A stretch of DNA of 64,000 nt from assembly GCA_018241725.1 (NCBI GenBank), contig JAFEDI010000105.1:1-64000 (forward strand). The letters run 5' to 3'. Below, one piece after another: positions 61,314-64,000 of the stretch. Origin of the DNA: Pseudomonadota bacterium (GTDB taxonomy: Bacteria; Pseudomonadota; Gammaproteobacteria; Burkholderiales; Rhodocyclaceae). Position numbers and translations under genes: made by a program. The notes under the pieces were generated by a model that was not told the DNA's origin, ran no database searches, and saw only the letters and a program-made list of their open reading frames with translations. Numbering within the stretch: the stretch's first letter is position 1; each line of letters begins with the position of its first letter.

Positions 61314-62752
61314 GACAGGAAATCCAGAGGCATGAAACGGGCAAGTAACGTCACGGCAACCATGTACACCACGGCAATGCGGCTGCCGATGTCTTTCACA
61401 GCGTAGATCACCGGGTCTTCGTGCATTTCCCCCCGCGAAGTCTTGATCCACAAGCGGGCGAGCCAATAGATCAGGCCCATCGCGACCATCCACAGCATCT
61501 GCGGGGCTGCGTAATGCGACACGGTCTCCGGCGCACTTATGAAGAGCCCGAACACAACCACCGACGACAACGCTGCCCCCACTCCCAGCGGCCACAACAC
61601 GCTGAGGTCACTCACCCGGTAATCGCGGCCCCGCACGACATGCCCTCCCCGTTGTGCCAGCGACACCAGTTCGGCACAGCGCTTTATCAGGGCAAGGCTC
61701 AAGAACATGAACGCAGAGAAGGCCAGCAACCAGGAACTCGTCACCACACCGATGGCAACCGACCCTGCCAGGATGCGCAAGGTGTAAAGGATGGACAGCA
61801 TCAGCACATCGACCAGTACATAGGCTTTCAGCACCCAGCTATAGGCGCTGGTCAGCACGAGGTACAGAAGCAGCATCAGGAAGAACCCTCTCGACACCGC
61901 CAGCGCCATCACGCAGGCCAGCCCCAGGGCCAGGCCCGCCACCGTCACGCCGCGCAGGATAGGCAAAGTGGCACTGGCAAAAGGGCGCTTGCACTTACGG
62001 GGATGTGCCCGGTCGTTATCCAGATCCCACAGGTCGTTCATCATGTAAGTGGCCGAAGCTGCAAACGAGAACGACAGGAAGGCCAGGCCAATCGCCACCA
62101 GCTTGGAGACATCGAGAAACGAGAAGGCGGTCAGCAGGGGCACCAACAGCAGCAGGTTCTTGGTCCATTGGTGGACGCGCAACGCACGCAGCCAGACGGC
62201 GAGGTTCACCCGCTCCGCCGGGAATTCCCGCTCGATAGGGGTATCGCCCCTGACCTCGGCAGCCGTTTCGGGCGCCACCCCGACCAGGATGGCCGCTTCG
62301 GCGGATCTCCAGATGGGCAGGTCGGCCCGGCTGTCGCCGGCATAGACGAACGTCTCGCCGACCTTGTCGCGGATTGCCTGCAGCTTGGCGCTCCCCTTCA
62401 GGTTGTGATCGCTGCGGCTCGCCAGCACCTGGTCGAACAAACCCAGATGCCTGGAAACCCCTTCGGCGATCGACTGATGCGCCGCCGTGGCCAGCACCAA
62501 TGGACGCCCTTTCTCCTTTTCCTCGCGCAGATAGTCCAGCAAGGGGCCACGGTAGGGCAGGCTTTCCGGCGGGATGCTGACATGCATGGCAACCGCCTCC
62601 TTGAAGCCTGCCCTGCCCTTCAAGAGCCAGAAAGGCAGGCGCAGCAGGTTGAGAGGCGATGTTCTAATCAGCCTGACGACGGACTCCACCAGTGTATCCG
62701 TCGGCGTCAGCGTGCCATCCAGATCCACTACCAGAGGGATACCTCTTGTCAT
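61310..62752 (-). CDS. HAD phosphatase-UbiA prenyltransferase fusion
   Basis: 480 residues. The N-terminal HAD domain (1-195) has VVDLDGTL with Asp9 and Asp11, LATAAH and GDSRADLPIW. The C-terminal UbiA domain (about 205-480) has the first Asp-rich motif NDLWDLDNDRAHPRKCKRP (about 240-258), a second region YTLRILAG, and about eight helices. Relatives with this fusion resemble decaprenyl-phosphate phosphoribose synthases, where a prenyl phosphate receives phosphoribose and the phosphatase removes the extra phosphate. The exact donor is unproven. Confidence 0.85.
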   Translation of the reverse strand: MTRGIPLVVDLDGTLTPTDTLVESVVRLIRTSPLNLLRLPFWLLKGRAGFKEAVAMHVSIPPESLPYRGPLLDYLREEKEKGRPLVLATAAHQSIAEGVSRHLGLFDQVLASRSDHNLKGSAKLQAIRDKVGETFVYAGDSRADLPIWRSAEAAILVGVAPETAAEVRGDTPIEREFPAERVNLAVWLRALRVHQWTKNLLLLVPLLTAFSFLDVSKLVAIGLAFLSFSFAASATYMMNDLWDLDNDRAHPRKCKRPFASATLPILRGVTVAGLALGLACVMALAVSRGFFLMLLLYLVLTSAYSWVLKAYVLVDVLMLSILYTLRILAGSVAIGVVTSSWLLAFSAFMFLSLALIKRCAELVSLAQRGGHVVRGRDYRVSDLSVLWPLGVGAALSSVVVFGLFISAPETVSHYAAPQMLWMVAMGLIYWLARLWIKTSRGEMHEDPVIYAVKDIGSRIAVVYMVAVTLLARFMPLDFLS

Positions 62753-62923
62753 TATTCATTCGCTCCATGGATATTCCATTCATCAAGTACTGCCAGGCAG
62801 TAGCGTCCGGCGAATTATACCGGCCCGGCCCAGGAGGACTTCGTTACAAGCAGTGGGTGTCCCCCGACCCACATTGCCTCACGCGTCTTCATTCCCCCTA
62901 CGCCGATCGCGGCGCCTTTCATG

Positions 62924-62939
62924 TGTAACGAACACGACA
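62924..62939 (+). promoter_or_regulatory. NifA upstream activator sequence
   Basis: TGT-N10-ACA (TGTAACGAACACGACA), the consensus NifA site, about 96 bp before the -24 element. The 62753-63096 gap holds this, the promoter below and no gene. Confidence 0.65.
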
Positions 62940-63034
62940 ATCCCCTTGTCGCGTCGCCTATCCCACACCGTAACGTACGCCACAACACACAAAACAATCC
63001 TTAATTTTCAACATCTTGCGAGATTGATCGGGCC

Positions 63035-63050
63035 TGGCACACGGGTTGCA
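63035..63050 (+). promoter_or_regulatory. sigma-54 (-24/-12) promoter of the iscA-nifU operon
   Basis: TGGCACACGGGTTGCA, full match to consensus, 47 bp before the first ATG. Confidence 0.8.
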
Positions 63051-63096
63051 ACACTGGATTGCGCTCACAACCCAATCACCCCCCCAGGAGAAAACC

Positions 63097-63420
63097 ATGA
63101 TCACCCTCACCCCCAATGCGTGTAAGGCTGTTTCCCGCTTCATTTCGACGGCTGCCGATCCGGTGGCGGGACTGCGCATCGTGGTGTCGGGCGGCGGTTG
63201 CGCCGGCCTGCAATACAACATGAAGCTCGAAGCCGAAAAGCAGGACGACGACAACGTGCTCGTCATCGATGGCCTCACCGTTCTGATCGACCCGTACTCC
63301 GCACCGCTGATCGAAGGCACCACCATCGACTTCGTCGATTCCCTGTCCGGCAGCGGCTTCAAGTTCGAAAACCCCAAGGCGGCCAAGTCCTGCGAATGCG
63401 GCCAGTCCTTCGCAGCCTGA
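63097..63420 (+). CDS. iscA: nif-associated IscA/HesB-type iron-sulfur assembly protein
   Basis: 107 residues from MITLTPNACK, with CAGGAG upstream. A-type carrier with the three cluster cysteines in GGGCAGLQY (Cys34) and SCECGQS near the C-terminus. It delivers Fe-S clusters, here for nitrogenase maturation as judged by the NifA-type promoter and the nifU gene 15 bp downstream. Confidence 0.9.
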   Translation: MITLTPNACKAVSRFISTAADPVAGLRIVVSGGGCAGLQYNMKLEAEKQDDDNVLVIDGLTVLIDPYSAPLIEGTTIDFVDSLSGSGFKFENPKAAKSCECGQSFAA

Positions 63421-63435
63421 TCGAAGGAGACTGTC

Positions 63436-64000
63436 ATGTGGGATTACACCGAAAAAGTCAAAGAGCACTTCTACAACCCGCGTAACACGGGTCCGCTGGA
63501 AGGTGCCAACGCCACCGGCGATGTCGGCTCCATCTCCTGCGGCGACGCGCTGCGCCTGATGCTCAAGGTCGACCCGGTCACCGAGATCATCCAGGACGCG
63601 CACTTCCAGACCTTCGGCTGCGGCTCCGCCATCGCCTCCTCCTCGGCGCTGACCGAGATGGTCAAGGGCAAGACCCTCGACGAAGCGAAGCAGATCAGCA
63701 ACCAGGACATCGCCGACTTCCTCGACGGCCTGCCGCCGGAAAAGATGCACTGCTCCGTGATGGGCCGCGAAGCCCTGCACGCCGCCATCGCCAACTACCG
63801 TGGCGAAGAGTGGAGCGACGACCATGAGGAAGGCGCGCTGGTCTGCAAGTGCTTCGCCGTCGATAGCCAGATGATCGAAGACACCATCCGCGCCAACAAG
63901 CTCTCCACGGTGGAAGAAGTCACCAATTACACCAAGGCCGGCGGCGGCTGCTCCACCTGCCACGAGCCGATCGAGGAAATCCTCACCAAGGTGATGGCCG
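63436..64000 (+). CDS. nifU: nitrogen-fixation Fe-S scaffold NifU (runs off the window)
   Basis: First 188 residues, with AAGGAGA 6 nt before the ATG; the 3' end is outside. The IscU-like N-terminal domain has cluster cysteines in [20 protein letters not shown] and KMHCSVMG. The central permanent [2Fe-2S] domain (BFD-like) starts at LVCKCFAV and continues [13 protein letters not shown]. The C-terminal Nfu domain must lie beyond 64000. The three-domain form is specific to nif systems and marks a diazotroph. Confidence 0.95.
   Translation, partial: MWDYTEKVKEHFYNPRNTGPLEGANATGDVGSISCGDALRLMLKVDPVTEIIQDAHFQTFGCGSAIASSSALTEMVKGKTLDEAKQISNQDIADFLDGLPPEKMHCSVMGREALHAAIANYRGEEWSDDHEEGALVCKCFAVDSQMIEDTIRANKLSTVEEVTNYTKAGGGCSTCHEPIEEILTKVMA

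Overview
The window looks like a high-G+C chromosome of a nitrogen-fixing betaproteobacterium of the Rhodocyclales (Azospira/Dechlorosoma type). The reasons are the nif-type iscA-nifU pair at the right edge, PQQ and quinoprotein genes, c-type cytochrome and NosR-like redox genes, -24/-12 promoters, and a 16S leader of proteobacterial type at the left edge. The taxonomic placement is inference; no 16S sequence is inside the window.

Layout. 1-320: leader and tandem promoters of an rRNA operon reading out of the window to the left. 409-8305: core genes (rluA, pyrF, a tRNA-Pro) mixed with a scattered ATP-grasp / alpha-E / transglutaminase peptide-modification set, a glycosyltransferase and a methyltransferase. 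8751-17906: porin, PqqU-like TonB receptor, thrC, and a small set suggestive of low-oxygen metabolism (NnrS/oxidase-like membrane protein, HPP-CBS protein, DUF2249 protein, cytochrome c with an FNR-type box). 18046-22300: proline iminopeptidase diverging from pqqABCDE. 22447-30839: lipoprotein, acetyltransferase, a giant two-hydrolase/CHAT-protease protein, and prfC.

30909-36954 is a degenerate chromosomal integron. A deletion-riddled intI remnant still has a LexA box. To its right lie seven gene cassettes, all on the + strand, separated by attC sites. One attC is split by a decayed IS110/IS1111-type element, and a second IS end plus a scrap of another intI marks the right border. Two cassettes look like defence or toxin genes (an FRG-domain protein and a HEPN-type RxxxxH protein); the others are orphans. 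37076-40338 holds poorly known genes and a 300-bp field of TCGCGAG palindromes.

40386-45463 encodes a kinase-less PAS sensor coupled to a large hybrid histidine kinase. 45735-55399 is a quinoprotein oxidation region. A PQQ alcohol dehydrogenase with the Asp-x-Asp signature of lanthanide-dependent enzymes diverges from a five-gene, ATGA-coupled operon (SoxYZ-like carrier, metallohydrolase, TonB, histidine kinase, response regulator). Each side has its own -24/-12 promoter. An SRPBCC protein and a NosR-like polyferredoxin follow. 55495-59856 is a four-gene ABC/HlyD/TolC-type efflux operon, then a parvulin, a membrane pair (half-size EamA transporter and HAD-UbiA fusion), and finally iscA-nifU behind a NifA site and a -24/-12 promoter.

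A unifying theme is PQQ: biosynthesis (pqqA-E), probable PQQ import (PqqU-like), a PQQ enzyme, an accessory relay and a TonB. A 21-bp motif with a palindromic core occurs 78 bp before the pqqU-like gene and 86 bp before pqqA, which suggests a shared PQQ regulator.
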